A stretch of DNA of 54,836 nt. Source: Melioribacter roseus. GTDB taxonomy: Bacteria > Bacteroidota > Ignavibacteria > Ignavibacteriales > Melioribacteraceae. How positions within the stretch are numbered: the first letter of the stretch is position 1; each line of letters opens with the position of its first letter. Both the position numbers and the translations under genes were made by a program. The DNA lies in NCBI GenBank assembly GCA_020722005.1, contig DYLP01000015.1, positions 1 to 54,836 on the forward strand, given 5' to 3'. Below are positions 8,599 through 18,471 of this stretch, piece by piece. Under the pieces are notes generated by a model, which saw nothing but the letters and a program-made list of their open reading frames with translations, was not told the origin of the DNA and searched no databases.

Positions 8599-10734
8599 AT
8601 GAAAAAATCAGTATTATTTTTCTTAATTCCTGTAATAATTTTTGCTGCCAACGAAGAAAAAGTAATGAAATTAAAAAAAGTCGTTCCCGGGATTAAAATC
8701 GACGGAATTATAGACGAAATTTGGAACGTTGCCGATTCGACAGGCAATTTTTTTCAATTGTCGCCATATTATTCAAAAGCGCCGAGTAAAAGAACAGTAG
8801 CAAAAATTTTGAGTACGGAGAATTCTTTATTCTGTTTAATAATTTCTTACGACGAAAAAAATAATATACACCGTTACGCTGGTAAGCACGACAATGCAAA
8901 TGGAGATGTTGTCTCGATAATGCTCGATACATTCGGCGATAGAAAGACGGCATACAAATTTGTCGTTTCGGCTGCAAATGTGCGAGCCGACTGCAGATTG
9001 CTCGACGACGCACGTAACCGCGATTATAATTGGGATGGAATCTGGTTCTCGGCAGCAAAAATCTACGACTGGGGTTACGTTGTTGAAATAGAAATTCCAT
9101 ATAAATCTCTCCAATATGACGAAAATCTCGATTACTGGGGATTGGATTTCGACCGCTGGATACCGACTTCGAAAGAAGATTTATATTGGTGTGTCTACGA
9201 ACAAAATGAAGGGCAGCGTATTTCCAAATTTGGTAAATTAGTCTTCGACAAATCTAAACCCGCAGTAAAAGGATTAAACCTCGAAATTTACCCGACGACC
9301 TATGGCAAATACACAACCCTGAACGATAAAATGAAACCAAATTTCGGACTCGACATTTTTTATAATCCATCGTCCCAGCTTACATTTCAAGCAACGGCAA
9401 ATCCTGATTTTGCTCAAATAGAAGCAGATCCATACAATTTCAATATCACTCGATACGAATCATATTTTTCCGAGAGAAGACCGTTCTTTATTCAAGGCAA
9501 TGAAATTTTCATGCCCGCCGGCAAACAGCGTAACTGGGGATTTTACAGACCGATGGAACTTTTCTATTCCAGAAGAATCGGTAAATTGTTACCCGACGGT
9601 AAAGAAGTGCCAATTAATTTTGGAGCTAAGGCATTCGGAAGACTGGGAATGTGGCAATACGGCGGTTTCGTTGCAAGAACGCCTGAAATCGAATATACCG
9701 AAGACGATTCAACGAAAATTGAGCCTTCGTCATTTTTTGTTTCGGGCAGACTGAAGCGACAGATAATGGAGAATTCTGAAGTCGGCGTTTTATTCGTCGG
9801 GAAACAAACTCCTTCTGGGACCGAAGGCGTATTCGATCTCGACGGTGCACTTAGAAATTCGAGCTGGCAACTGGCTTATCAGGTTGCGCGTTCAATTCAG
9901 AATTCAAAAGGTGATTACGCCGCTTCAATGGGATATACAAATATGACGAGCGACTGGATTCTAATGTTTCGTTCTCGTTATGTAGGAAACGACTTCGATA
10001 TCGATCAGGTGGGTTATGTGCCCTGGCGGGGAACTTTTGAAGCTGTAGGTCTTGCCGGGCCTGTCTGGTTCTTAAATAAAGGAGTTGTATCCCAAATTTT
10101 AATTTATACAGGACCTGCCATTAACTACGAAAAAGTAGATGATTATACAGACAGGGCGTGGATAGTAGGATTCAATATGCAATTCAGAAATAATTGGGGG
10201 TATGAAATTAACACCGATTTCGGAAAAGTCAAAGACGATACAGTTAAATACGATTATTATTCTGTTAATCTAAGTAGCTGGTTTAATCCCAATCCGTCAT
10301 GGTGGGGTAACATTTGGGGTGGATTTTCCAGAACTTACAATTTTTCACGAGAATATCTCGCATTCTACAGCTGGGCTGGTTCAAGCTTCGGCTGGAATAT
10401 TTTTAATTTCATGAGTATCGGTACGTCGGCTAATCTATGGATTGAAGGCAATCCGGAGAATCGTATCGAAGAGATCACTTTCAATACACGACCGTGGATT
10501 TCGTTTACTCCTCTTAACGACTTGAATTTCTACGTCTACATCGATAATCTTTTTCTCAGGTCTTCGAATCAAATGGAAAGAATATTCGTAGGCGCACTCT
10601 TCTCATATCAATTTCTTCCTAAAAGCTGGATTTATTTGGCAATAAACGATTTACGTGAACGGAACGACATGTGCGCGATGACTTCGATCGAAACAGTAAG
10701 CGTTTTCAAAATAAAATACTTATACTATTTCTAA
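8599..10734 (+). CDS. DUF5916 outer-membrane protein with CBM9-like N-terminal domain
   Basis: 711 residues. A signal peptide (MKKSVLFFLIPVIIFAA) precedes a CBM9-like sugar-binding fold (about 20-215; the KIDGIIDEIWNVAD start is typical). A long C-terminal part then alternates aromatic-rich strands consistent with an outer-membrane beta-barrel. The segment ESYFSERRPFFIQGNEIF is characteristic of DUF5916. The protein ends in Phe (YLYYF), as outer-membrane barrels often do. The start at 8599 was chosen for its GGAG site and clean signal peptide. It is transcribed divergently from the GWxTD gene and converges on cdsA. Members are often annotated as hydrolases, but no catalytic residues can be assigned. 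Ligand unknown. Confidence 0.87.
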   Translation: MKKSVLFFLIPVIIFAANEEKVMKLKKVVPGIKIDGIIDEIWNVADSTGNFFQLSPYYSKAPSKRTVAKILSTENSLFCLIISYDEKNNIHRYAGKHDNANGDVVSIMLDTFGDRKTAYKFVVSAANVRADCRLLDDARNRDYNWDGIWFSAAKIYDWGYVVEIEIPYKSLQYDENLDYWGLDFDRWIPTSKEDLYWCVYEQNEGQRISKFGKLVFDKSKPAVKGLNLEIYPTTYGKYTTLNDKMKPNFGLDIFYNPSSQLTFQATANPDFAQIEADPYNFNITRYESYFSERRPFFIQGNEIFMPAGKQRNWGFYRPMELFYSRRIGKLLPDGKEVPINFGAKAFGRLGMWQYGGFVARTPEIEYTEDDSTKIEPSSFFVSGRLKRQIMENSEVGVLFVGKQTPSGTEGVFDLDGALRNSSWQLAYQVARSIQNSKGDYAASMGYTNMTSDWILMFRSRYVGNDFDIDQVGYVPWRGTFEAVGLAGPVWFLNKGVVSQILIYTGPAINYEKVDDYTDRAWIVGFNMQFRNNWGYEINTDFGKVKDDTVKYDYYSVNLSSWFNPNPSWWGNIWGGFSRTYNFSREYLAFYSWAGSSFGWNIFNFMSIGTSANLWIEGNPENRIEEITFNTRPWISFTPLNDLNFYVYIDNLFLRSSNQMERIFVGALFSYQFLPKSWIYLAINDLRERNDMCAMTSIETVSVFKIKYLYYF

Positions 10735-10763
10735 TTTCTTTACTTTTACACTAAATTTTCTAA

Positions 10764-11588
10764 TTAAAACGTTGTCCAGTAATAGAGGTAAATGTAGACT
10801 AACGGAGCGCTGTATATCAGAGAATCGAAACGGTCAAAGATTCCGCCGTGACCTGGTATAATTGACGAAGAATCCTTGACACCACAATCCCTTTTCAACA
10901 TACTTTCTGTGAAGTCACCAACTTGACCGAACACACCAATAATCAACCCAATAATTATTCCATCTTTCACAGTGAGCACATCAATCAACAAAATAATGAA
11001 TACGATCATTGTGGCTACTCCAAATACCAAGCCTGCGATTGTGCCTTCCCAACTTTTATTGGGACTTATTCTTGGAAAAATTTTATGCTTGCCGAATGCA
11101 GTTCCAATAAAATATGCGGCTGAATCGCATACCCATATCGAAGCTAATATCCCGATTATTAAATACCCACCGTTATCATAAAGAAAAAATGAATCACTAT
11201 AAAATTCTCTGATGGCTACCAGAGCCGAAGAAAACATCCCGATATAAAATATACCAGTAAGCGTTGCTCCTATGTTGAAAATTGCAGATTCTTTACTTCT
11301 GAACATCTCCCAGAATAATGTAACGGCAACGACCAAAAATGAAAGAATTTCAAATTTGACGAAATAAAAATAAGCATTCAATATCAGCGCAATAATCGCA
11401 ACTGTACCAACGATAACATTCGGATAAAATTTCTTTTTTTTCAACATACCTGCAAATTCGACAAAAGATAAGATTCCTATAAACAAAGCCAGAAATAAAA
11501 ACGGTCCTTTTCCTGCCATTGCAAGGAATAAGATTATGGGAATACCGAAGAGAGCAACAATTACGCGCTTGGTAAGATTACTCTTCAT
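10764..11588 (-). CDS. cdsA: Phosphatidate cytidylyltransferase
   Basis: 274 residues, multi-spanning inner-membrane enzyme. It makes CDP-diacylglycerol from phosphatidate and CTP, the branch point for phospholipid synthesis. The C-terminal CdsA signature is complete: SMLKRDCGVKD followed by IIPGHGGIFDRFDS. About seven or eight hydrophobic segments precede it. The ATG at 11588 has a strong GGAGGAG site 8 bases upstream; the alternative ATG at 11604-11606 would add RRSRA-type residues and lacks one. The start lies inside the end of the zinc-ribbon gene (11-base overlap), so the pair is probably translationally coupled. Confidence 0.95.
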   Translation of the reverse strand: MKSNLTKRVIVALFGIPIILFLAMAGKGPFLFLALFIGILSFVEFAGMLKKKKFYPNVIVGTVAIIALILNAYFYFVKFEILSFLVVAVTLFWEMFRSKESAIFNIGATLTGIFYIGMFSSALVAIREFYSDSFFLYDNGGYLIIGILASIWVCDSAAYFIGTAFGKHKIFPRISPNKSWEGTIAGLVFGVATMIVFIILLIDVLTVKDGIIIGLIIGVFGQVGDFTESMLKRDCGVKDSSSIIPGHGGIFDRFDSLIYSAPLVYIYLYYWTTF

Positions 11589-11934
11589 CGCCCTGCTCCT
11601 CCGCATTTATTGAGTTTCTATTGATATCTTTAATTATTTCGAGAGCAGATTGAGCATCATTTTTTTTGACCAGAATTTTAATTATTGCCAGGTCGCCCAC
11701 AGTAGGATAGTTCCTGTCCTTCTGGGATAATACCAGTGTTTCAATATCTGCACTTTCCAGGTTTGCTTTATACATTTCGGCTTCAATATTGTCAGAGCAT
11801 GTATAAACTACTACCCAATCTTCAGGGTGTACAAGATGTCCCTCAAATTCTTCTCTGCTTACCAGTTTAACACCGCAATCAGGACATACACTTATTCCTT
11901 CAACATATTCGTATTCGCATTTCGGACAAATCAT
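11578..11934 (-). CDS. Zinc-ribbon protein with DUF2007-like domain
   Basis: 118 residues. The N-terminus has two CxxC pairs (CPKC near 3-6, CPDC near 18-21), a likely structural zinc ribbon. Residues about 40-105 (VVVYTCSDNIEAEMYKANLESADIETLV and on) match DUF2007, a small ferredoxin-like fold labelled putative signal-transducing. The tail is acidic. It shares an ATGA overlap with the CPBP protease upstream and overlaps cdsA downstream, so the three form one operon. A regulatory or chaperone role at the membrane is a guess; family membership is reasonably clear. Confidence 0.8.
   Translation of the reverse strand: MICPKCEYEYVEGISVCPDCGVKLVSREEFEGHLVHPEDWVVVYTCSDNIEAEMYKANLESADIETLVLSQKDRNYPTVGDLAIIKILVKKNDAQSALEIIKDINRNSINAEEQGDEE
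11596..11602 (-). promoter_or_regulatory. Shine-Dalgarno site for cdsA
   Basis: The minus strand reads GGAGGAG, 7 bases before the ATG at 11588, within the coding end of the upstream gene. It decides the cdsA start. Confidence 0.7.
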
Positions 11935-12890
11935 AATTCACCTCTTTTTTGTTCTTCTTTTAATTTATACATTCTGTTTACATAAAATACAAACGCTGCA
12001 AATAAAATTGTTAACACAATAAAAGTGATAAGATAAATTGAAATATCTTTTTCCGGTACTATATTTGAATTGATTAGTTCCTGCTCGCCCAGTATTAAGT
12101 ATGTCGTGACTGCAAAAAAATTATTCAGAAAATGAAGGACCATCGACACAAAAATGGACTCGCTTTTGTATGCGGCAAATCCAAAATATGTTCCGAGCAC
12201 AATTAACGGAATCAAGCCATAAGGATTGAAATGATAGATTCCAAAAAATAATCCCGTTATAAAGGCACTGAGAAATGGAGAAAATTTGAGTTGGAAGCTC
12301 GACAAAACATAACCTCTAAAAAAGATTTCTTCGCAAATAGCTGGTATTACCGCAATGACGAACACTATTAACGACGCTTCGAAAAAAGAATTTGAAACTA
12401 GCAGACTGCCGTATGCACTTTCGAGCAATTTGTCGAGCTGGTCTACAATTTGTTTGATTGATTTAACTGCTCCATAATTTTCTGCTGCTTTCGTAATAAA
12501 ATAATTTTGTATATAAAGATAATTTTGCAGCAAAGGGGTAATAATTATCATCCCGATTATAAAAAGAAAAACTTCCTTTTTTTCAGGAAATTTGAATTTA
12601 AGAATCGAAGTAACGTCGGTATAAATAAATTTTGCCAATAATAGTGACGGTAAAAGAATTAGTAATATTTGTCCACCTGCCGTTAGTAATCTGACTGCAT
12701 TGACGTCGGCTTTGTCTACTTCAAATCCAAATATCAATAATGTAAGAAGAGCACCACCGAATTGATAAAGCACAAAGACAAGTGCAAGTCCCAGAAATGC
12801 CGCACCCGTAGGTGTAATGCTTATCTTAATCTTTTGTCTTTTATCTTCGTCGTCATTGAACTCGGGGAGAGAGTTTCTTTCTTCGTCCAT
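11931..12890 (-). CDS. CPBP-family intramembrane metalloprotease
   Basis: 319 residues, about eight membrane segments after a charged 20-residue N-terminus. The three Abi/CAAX-type motifs are present: EEIFFRG near 185-191, FFGIYHFNPYG near 215-225 and a late MVLHFLNN near 250. These supply the glutamates and histidines of the active site. The family includes Rce1-like CAAX proteases and bacteriocin self-immunity proteins; bacterial substrates are mostly unknown. It is the first gene of a three-gene operon with the zinc-ribbon protein and cdsA. It is divergent from the SPOR gene, with a 59-base gap. Confidence 0.9.
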   Translation of the reverse strand: MDEERNSLPEFNDDEDKRQKIKISITPTGAAFLGLALVFVLYQFGGALLTLLIFGFEVDKADVNAVRLLTAGGQILLILLPSLLLAKFIYTDVTSILKFKFPEKKEVFLFIIGMIIITPLLQNYLYIQNYFITKAAENYGAVKSIKQIVDQLDKLLESAYGSLLVSNSFFEASLIVFVIAVIPAICEEIFFRGYVLSSFQLKFSPFLSAFITGLFFGIYHFNPYGLIPLIVLGTYFGFAAYKSESIFVSMVLHFLNNFFAVTTYLILGEQELINSNIVPEKDISIYLITFIVLTILFAAFVFYVNRMYKLKEEQKRGEL

Positions 12891-12899
12891 AATTTTTAC

Positions 12900-12907
12900 T
12901 ATTTTTG
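12900..12907 (+). promoter_or_regulatory. Candidate -7 element ahead of the SPOR gene
   Basis: TATTTTTG, an exact match to TAnnTTTG, ends 42 bases before the ATG at 12950. TTTC copies lie 18 and 22 bases upstream, outside the best spacing for a -33 element. Confidence 0.4.
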
Positions 12908-12949
12908 TTATAATCTAATGATAATATAATAATAAGAATACGAAAAATA

Positions 12950-13636
12950 ATGACCTGCATTACCAAATATTTTATAAAAGTTTTATTCTTCTCAATTTTC
13001 TTCTGCGGACTTAAAACAACTTATTCTCAGGGAAATGATATCAAAGACGCCCTTATTAATATTGAAAAGGGGAACATCGATAAAGCTGTGGAATTTCTTA
13101 AAAAAAATTATACCGACTCGGATCCATCTATATTATTCCTCGATGCCGTACTTACAAGTGACGGAAAAAGTGCATTGAATAAATACATTAACATTTTCGA
13201 AAAATTTCCAGAAAGCCGTTATGCCGATGCTGCTCTTTACCGGATTTTTACTTATTATTACTCGATTGGAGCTTATAACAAAGCCGAATCATATCTCAAT
13301 ATACTTAAGAAAAGAGATCCTTCGTCGCCTTATTTGAGATACACTGATAGAAATATGCCAGATAACACAGATGAAGAAGAGGAACTAAAAGAATACAAAT
13401 ATACGGTACAGGCAGGTGCATTTTTAAAAAAGGAAAATGCAGAGCGCCTTGCAGGTCAGTTGCAAATGGAAGGATACGAATGTGAAATAATCAACAGGGA
13501 AATCGGAGGCAGCATTTTCAATATAGTTCTTGCAGGAAAGTTCGAAAATGAAATTGAAAGCAAGCCTTTACTTGAGCTTCTTGAAAATAAATTCAATATA
13601 AAAGGGCGTTTAGTTGACTTCGACCAATACAGGTGA
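12950..13636 (+). CDS. SPOR-domain exported protein with TPR-like segment
   Basis: 228 residues. A hydrophobic signal segment ends near TYSQ (residue 26). Residues about 35-115 form helical TPR-like pairs (ALINIEKGNIDKAVEFL; DAALYRIFTYYYSIGAYNKAESYL). The C-terminal SPOR domain starts at YTVQAGAFLKKENAERLAGQL (about 147-222). SPOR domains bind glycan strands of peptidoglycan stripped of stem peptides, often at the division septum. A periplasmic, wall-associated role is therefore likely. Its last 27 bases overlap the convergent end of miaB. A TATTTTTG element lies upstream. Confidence 0.87.
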   Translation: MTCITKYFIKVLFFSIFFCGLKTTYSQGNDIKDALINIEKGNIDKAVEFLKKNYTDSDPSILFLDAVLTSDGKSALNKYINIFEKFPESRYADAALYRIFTYYYSIGAYNKAESYLNILKKRDPSSPYLRYTDRNMPDNTDEEEELKEYKYTVQAGAFLKKENAERLAGQLQMEGYECEIINREIGGSIFNIVLAGKFENEIESKPLLELLENKFNIKGRLVDFDQYR

Positions 13637-14935
13637 GGCGCCGAACAAAGTTGCTGAAGTAGCGCGTGTTATTTCAATTCTTACATAATCTCCCACTTTT
13701 ATATCGTCGCCTTTAGGAAACACTGCAACTTTATTCGTATCTGTTCTGCCTGATAAGAATTCATCGGATTTTTTACTAAATCCTTCGACTAATATTATTT
13801 CTTCTTTACCAATTAAAGATTGATTGATTTCATAGGAAATCTGCTGCTGAAGGTCAATTATTTCGTTCAATCTTCTAATTTTTATTTCTTCGGGGACGTC
13901 GTCGGTCATACTGTAAGCTTTCGTTCCTTCTCGAGGAGAATATTTGAACATATAAGCACCATCGTATCTTACTTCCTTCATTACTTCGAGCGTCATTAAA
14001 TGATCTTCTTCGGTTTCGGTGGGGAAACCTGCAATAATGTCTGTCGAAAAGCTGACGCCTGGAATAATTCTGCGTGCTTTATCAATTAGATTTAGATAGT
14101 GTTCGATAGTGTAGGTGCGATTCATTAGTTCCAGTATTCTATTCGAACCAGATTGCACTGGCAGGTGAATATAGTTGCATATATTGTCGTGTTCGGCAAT
14201 GGTATGGAGAAGTTCATCGGATAAATCCTGAGGATGCGACGTAGTAAATCTAATTCTCATTCCCGGCGCAGCGTTTGCACACGCTGCCAGCAAATCCGCA
14301 AAGTCCCTTTCGCCATCTTTGTAAGAATTTACATTCTGCCCGAGCAACGTGACTTCTTTGAAATTTCTTTCGGATAACGACATAACTTCGTTAACAATCG
14401 ATTCGAGTGAGCGACTTCGTTCCCTTCCTCTTGTAAAAGGGACAACACAGAAACTACAAAACTTATCGCAACCTCTCATTACCGAAATCCAGGCGCTTAT
14501 ACCATCTTCCCTATAAGGTATGATATCGTCGTAAGTTTCTGTACGCGATAATTTCACGCCGATCCCTTTTTCGCCTCCAAAGGCATGGTCGATATATTCG
14601 GGCAAACGTCTGTATTCATCCGGTCCTACTACCACGTCGACAATCTTTTTTTCTTCAATTAGCTTTTTCCTGAGGCGTTCAGCCATACAACCCAGAATTC
14701 CGATTACCGCTTGCGGATTTTCCCTTTTGATCCGTTTCAAATGGTCGAGCCTGTGAAATACCTTTTGCTCGGCATTGTCTCTTACACTGCATGTATTTAA
14801 AAGTATTACATTTGCGTCGTCGATATTGCGCGTAACTTCAAAGCCTTTGTTTTTTAAGATTCCCATTACCAATTCAGAATCTGCAAAATTCATCTGGCAG
14901 CCATACGTTTCGATATATACGCTGTTTTTATTCAT
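13610..14935 (-). CDS. miaB: tRNA-2-methylthio-N6-dimethylallyladenosine synthase
   Basis: 441 residues, normal MiaB length. It adds the methylthio group to i6A37 of tRNAs reading U-starting codons. The N-terminal UPF0004 domain supplies Cys13, Cys49 and Cys83 for one 4Fe-4S cluster. The radical-SAM motif CDKFCSFC (Cys156, 160, 163) supplies the second, and GRERSR follows. A TRAM domain occupies the C-terminus. The pattern GCQMNFADSE separates it from RimO, which is also in this window. The 3' end overlaps the convergent SPOR gene. A well-spaced Bacteroidota-type promoter precedes it. Confidence 0.97.
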   Translation of the reverse strand: MNKNSVYIETYGCQMNFADSELVMGILKNKGFEVTRNIDDANVILLNTCSVRDNAEQKVFHRLDHLKRIKRENPQAVIGILGCMAERLRKKLIEEKKIVDVVVGPDEYRRLPEYIDHAFGGEKGIGVKLSRTETYDDIIPYREDGISAWISVMRGCDKFCSFCVVPFTRGRERSRSLESIVNEVMSLSERNFKEVTLLGQNVNSYKDGERDFADLLAACANAAPGMRIRFTTSHPQDLSDELLHTIAEHDNICNYIHLPVQSGSNRILELMNRTYTIEHYLNLIDKARRIIPGVSFSTDIIAGFPTETEEDHLMTLEVMKEVRYDGAYMFKYSPREGTKAYSMTDDVPEEIKIRRLNEIIDLQQQISYEINQSLIGKEEIILVEGFSKKSDEFLSGRTDTNKVAVFPKGDDIKVGDYVRIEITRATSATLFGASPVLVEVN

Positions 14936-14963
14936 ACATTCCTGTAAGTTTGAATTAGAGCTA

Positions 14964-14995
14964 CAAAACTAAACAGATTTGGACTGATTAACAAG
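14964..14995 (-). promoter_or_regulatory. Bacteroidota-type promoter of miaB
   Basis: On the minus strand CTTG (14995-14992) is followed by exactly 20 bases and then TAGTTTTG (14971-14964). This matches TTTG-N19-21-TAnnTTTG closely. The predicted start of transcription lies about 22 bases before the miaB ATG. It is the best-formed promoter of this type in the window. Confidence 0.6.
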
Positions 14996-15005
14996 ATGAG
15001 AGGTA

Positions 15006-18000
15006 TTAATTTACCATTTCGGCTTTTGGGTTATATTCTCCTGTCAATTCCGAAATCCTTCGGGTAAAAGTAATCATGAATTTTAGTATGTCTTCGGGAT
15101 TCTTAAAATTATTTGTTATTTCCAGTTTAAGAAGGTCCTTTTGCTGAACAAAGCGAACTTTTCTGAAGAAATTAGAATTAATGTATTCAAGAATTGGGAC
15201 AAACTTATTTTTATAATATTCTTCTCTGTTCCCTTTAGGCAAAACCACAATTACTTTTTCCTGTTGAATGATTATTCTTTCCCACAGAGCAAGCGAAGCA
15301 TAAAAACGGAGTCGTGCGACGTCAATTAAGTTCTTAACTACTGTGGGAATTTTACCGAAGCGGTCTTCCATCTCTTCAATAATTTCTTCTGCTTCGTCGA
15401 TTTTAACCATCGAGAACAAAGAGGTATAAAAACCAAGACGGTCGGATTGGTCGGGCATGTAATCCGCAGGGATACCTATTTCGAAGTATGTATCGATAGT
15501 TGGTTCGGAACGTTCGATTTGTTTTGGTAGATCTCTGAAAATTTCTTTAAACTCGCTTTCTTTCAATTCTTCAACCGCTTCGTCGACAAGTTTCAGATAG
15601 AGGTCGAAGCCCACCGAATCGATAAATCCACTCTGCTCTGTTCCAAGCAAATTGCCAGCTCCTCTAATTTCAAGGTCTCGCATCGACAAACTAAATCCTT
15701 CTCCAAGGTCGGTATATTCTTCGATTGCCTGCAAACGACGGAAAGCCTTTTTTGTAATTGTATTGACAGATGGCACAAGGAAATAAGCGTATGCTTGACG
15801 GTTGCTTCTACCCACTCTGCCACGTAGCTGGTGTAATTCCGCAAGGCCAAATCTGTCAGCTCTGTTAATGATGATTGTATTTACACTAGGAATGTCAATT
15901 CCAGATTCGATTATTTTTGTAGAAATCAACATGTCGTATTTTTTTCCGACGAAATCGTGAATCACTTTTTCAAGTTGGGCTGGTTTCAATTTTCCGTGAG
16001 CTATGCCAACCTTTATTTCTGGGATATGCTTTTTAATGTAAGCCGCAATTTTTTCGATCGATTGTACTCTGTCGTGTATAAAATAAACCTGTCCACCTCT
16101 CTTGATTTCATTAATGACCCACTCTCTTACTTTTTGAATGTCAAACGAATCTACTTTTGTAAAAATGGGCTGCCTGTTTGGGGGAGGAGTTGCAATAATC
16201 GAGAGGTCACGTGCACCGAGTAAAGAAAGATTCAATGTTCTCGGTATCGGTGTAGCAGTAAGTGTAAGTGTATCTACATTGGCTTTAAGAGCTCTCAACT
16301 TTTCTTTTGCCATTACCCCGAAACGGTGCTCCTCGTCAATAATTAAAAGTCCGAGGTCGCGAAAACTAATATCCTTCGACAACAATCTGTGTGTACCGAT
16401 GATAATATCGACTTCGCCGCGCACAAGTTTATCAACAATTTCTTTCTGTTCTTTTGGAGAACGGAATCTCGAAAGGACGTCAATTCTAACGGGAAACTGA
16501 GCGAGTCTGTCCCTGAAAGTATTGTAGTGTTGTTCTGCTAGAATTGTAGTCGGAACAAGTAGAGCCACCTGTTTATTGTCACTGATTGCTTTAAAAGCCG
16601 CTCTCACTGCAATCTCTGTTTTTCCAAAACCAACGTCCCCACAAACGAGTCTGTCCATCGGGATTTCATTTTCCATATCTGTTTTTACTTCTTCTGTAAC
16701 ACGTGCCTGGTCGGGCGTATCTTCATACATAAAAGAGGCTTCAAGTTCTTTTTGCCAGATTGTATCGGGACTGAAGGCAAAACCTTTTGACATTTTTCTT
16801 TTGGCATAAAGATTAATTAGCTGTCGTGCGGCTTCTTTGATTTTGCTCTTTACTTTTTTCTTTGTCGATTTCCATTCGCCAGAACCAAGCACAGATAAAT
16901 TCGGTTTGGCATTATCTCCAGAAGAATATTTTTTTACAAGAGACAGATAATTAAGATTTACATATACCACGCCGCCTTCAGCATATAAAATTTTTATCGA
17001 TTCCTGCTCTACATTGCCAATTTTAATCGTCTGCAAACCGGCATATTGACCAATTCCAAAGTTTTCGTGCACTACATAGTCGCCAATTTTAAGACTCGCA
17101 AGGTTACGAGTCCTGGATTTCTTCGTTACTCTTTTTACTTTTTTCTGAACCTCGGATAGGCGCGTCCTGTAAGGTTTATTGAATATCTGGTAGTCCGTCA
17201 TCAACAGTAACTGGTCTTCTTTAACTGCAAAGCCCGACTTGATGGGCAATTCGATTATTTTGATTAATCCCTTTTCGTAATACTTTTGAATTTCCTCATC
17301 GTATTCGGTAAATAAATCATTTAGCCGCTTTATTTGTAGCTGATTTTCAACGGCAACGACTATTTCAAATTCTTTTGCAGCATAATTTTTTAGTGAGGAA
17401 AACAGAAGTTCATAATTGGAATTGATATATGGAGCTTCGCTCAAACCAAGGTTAATTCTTTCTTCACGAATTCCAATGTGGTCTTCCAGTACCCAGAATG
17501 CATCCTTATCAAATAACGATTCCACCTGCAATTCATTTTTTCTTTCCACTTCATCTTTTTTATAAGAGTAATTTTCCAACTCGTATTCGTAAAGTTCGTA
17601 TTTCAAATCCTCGTCGAGGTCTTCCGCTTCTTCGGTCAAATTTTTATTGGAATCGTTGATGTTCGTGAGGTTAGCTAAATAATAATCCGAAGCAATAACA
17701 AACGGCAATTCAAGATAATCGAAGATATCAGAAGTTTTTTCGCCTTCTGTGCAGGAGGAGGCAAGTGTAACAGAATCGACTTTATGCGTCGAACGTTGAG
17801 ATTCCGGGTCAAAATATCGAATAGATTCAATAAAATCGCCGTCGAATTCGACACGGCAGGGCAATTTTTCGCTGTAAGACCAGAAATCGATTATCGAACC
17901 GCGCAGCGCATACTCTCCGGGTTGATCGACATATTTATCCTGGTCGTAACTGATCAAGTTGAGATATTCGATTAGTTGATCGTAAGGGAGTTCTCCCCCG

Positions 18001-18383
18001 ATTTCAACTTTTGTTGTGCTTTTTCCGAGTGCATCTCTGGAAGGAAATTTCTCTTTAAGCAATTCGTAAGTCGAAGCAATAATAAATGATTTGCGATTCG
18101 AAATGTCTGTTAATTTTTCCTGGACGTCGTCACCTTCGAAATCTTCCAGTACAATCAAGTCTTCGGATAATCCAAGCAGAGCAAGTTCAACACTCAATTC
18201 TTTTAATTCAGTCAGCGAGGCTGTCAATAATAATATCTGCTTGCCTTTTCCATAAAACGATTGAACGAAGAGGCTTTTAAACGAACCCTCTAAGGGTGAT
18301 ATAAAAACTTTCCTTTGTATTTGCTCGAGTAATTTAGACAGTTTTTTAAACGGAGTTAATTTTTCAATAATTTGTTTATGCAT
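15006..18383 (-). CDS. mfd: Transcription-repair coupling factor Mfd
   Basis: 1125 residues. Mfd removes RNA polymerase stalled at DNA lesions and recruits UvrA. In order: UvrB-like N-terminal modules (about 1-330), an RNA-polymerase-interacting CarD/Tudor domain starting near 427 (IGDYVVHENFGIGQY), then RecG-like translocase lobes with Walker A CGDVGFGKT near 579 and the DEEH box (IIDEEHRFG) near 682. The C-terminal TRCF domain spans about 960-1100. The QLRGRVGRS helicase motif VI is intact. It follows the aminotransferase gene after an 88-base gap holding a small CTTTCC/GGAAAG hairpin, so it may have its own promoter. Confidence 0.97.
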   Translation of the reverse strand: MHKQIIEKLTPFKKLSKLLEQIQRKVFISPLEGSFKSLFVQSFYGKGKQILLLTASLTELKELSVELALLGLSEDLIVLEDFEGDDVQEKLTDISNRKSFIIASTYELLKEKFPSRDALGKSTTKVEIGGELPYDQLIEYLNLISYDQDKYVDQPGEYALRGSIIDFWSYSEKLPCRVEFDGDFIESIRYFDPESQRSTHKVDSVTLASSCTEGEKTSDIFDYLELPFVIASDYYLANLTNINDSNKNLTEEAEDLDEDLKYELYEYELENYSYKKDEVERKNELQVESLFDKDAFWVLEDHIGIREERINLGLSEAPYINSNYELLFSSLKNYAAKEFEIVVAVENQLQIKRLNDLFTEYDEEIQKYYEKGLIKIIELPIKSGFAVKEDQLLLMTDYQIFNKPYRTRLSEVQKKVKRVTKKSRTRNLASLKIGDYVVHENFGIGQYAGLQTIKIGNVEQESIKILYAEGGVVYVNLNYLSLVKKYSSGDNAKPNLSVLGSGEWKSTKKKVKSKIKEAARQLINLYAKRKMSKGFAFSPDTIWQKELEASFMYEDTPDQARVTEEVKTDMENEIPMDRLVCGDVGFGKTEIAVRAAFKAISDNKQVALLVPTTILAEQHYNTFRDRLAQFPVRIDVLSRFRSPKEQKEIVDKLVRGEVDIIIGTHRLLSKDISFRDLGLLIIDEEHRFGVMAKEKLRALKANVDTLTLTATPIPRTLNLSLLGARDLSIIATPPPNRQPIFTKVDSFDIQKVREWVINEIKRGGQVYFIHDRVQSIEKIAAYIKKHIPEIKVGIAHGKLKPAQLEKVIHDFVGKKYDMLISTKIIESGIDIPSVNTIIINRADRFGLAELHQLRGRVGRSNRQAYAYFLVPSVNTITKKAFRRLQAIEEYTDLGEGFSLSMRDLEIRGAGNLLGTEQSGFIDSVGFDLYLKLVDEAVEELKESEFKEIFRDLPKQIERSEPTIDTYFEIGIPADYMPDQSDRLGFYTSLFSMVKIDEAEEIIEEMEDRFGKIPTVVKNLIDVARLRFYASLALWERIIIQQEKVIVVLPKGNREEYYKNKFVPILEYINSNFFRKVRFVQQKDLLKLEITNNFKNPEDILKFMITFTRRISELTGEYNPKAEMVN

Positions 18384-18471
18384 AATAATTTTTCTTTAAA
18401 ATGCACACCTATCCCTTCTTTCCAGAAAGGAAAGCGATTTTGCAAATATTATTTTTCAGACCGTAAGCAAC

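Noticed and set aside
18418-18434. CTTTCC-AGAAA-GGAAAG hairpin as a terminator of the aminotransferase gene
   Set aside because: The stem is only six bases, mainly A/T and purine-rich, with no T run; it could be chance.
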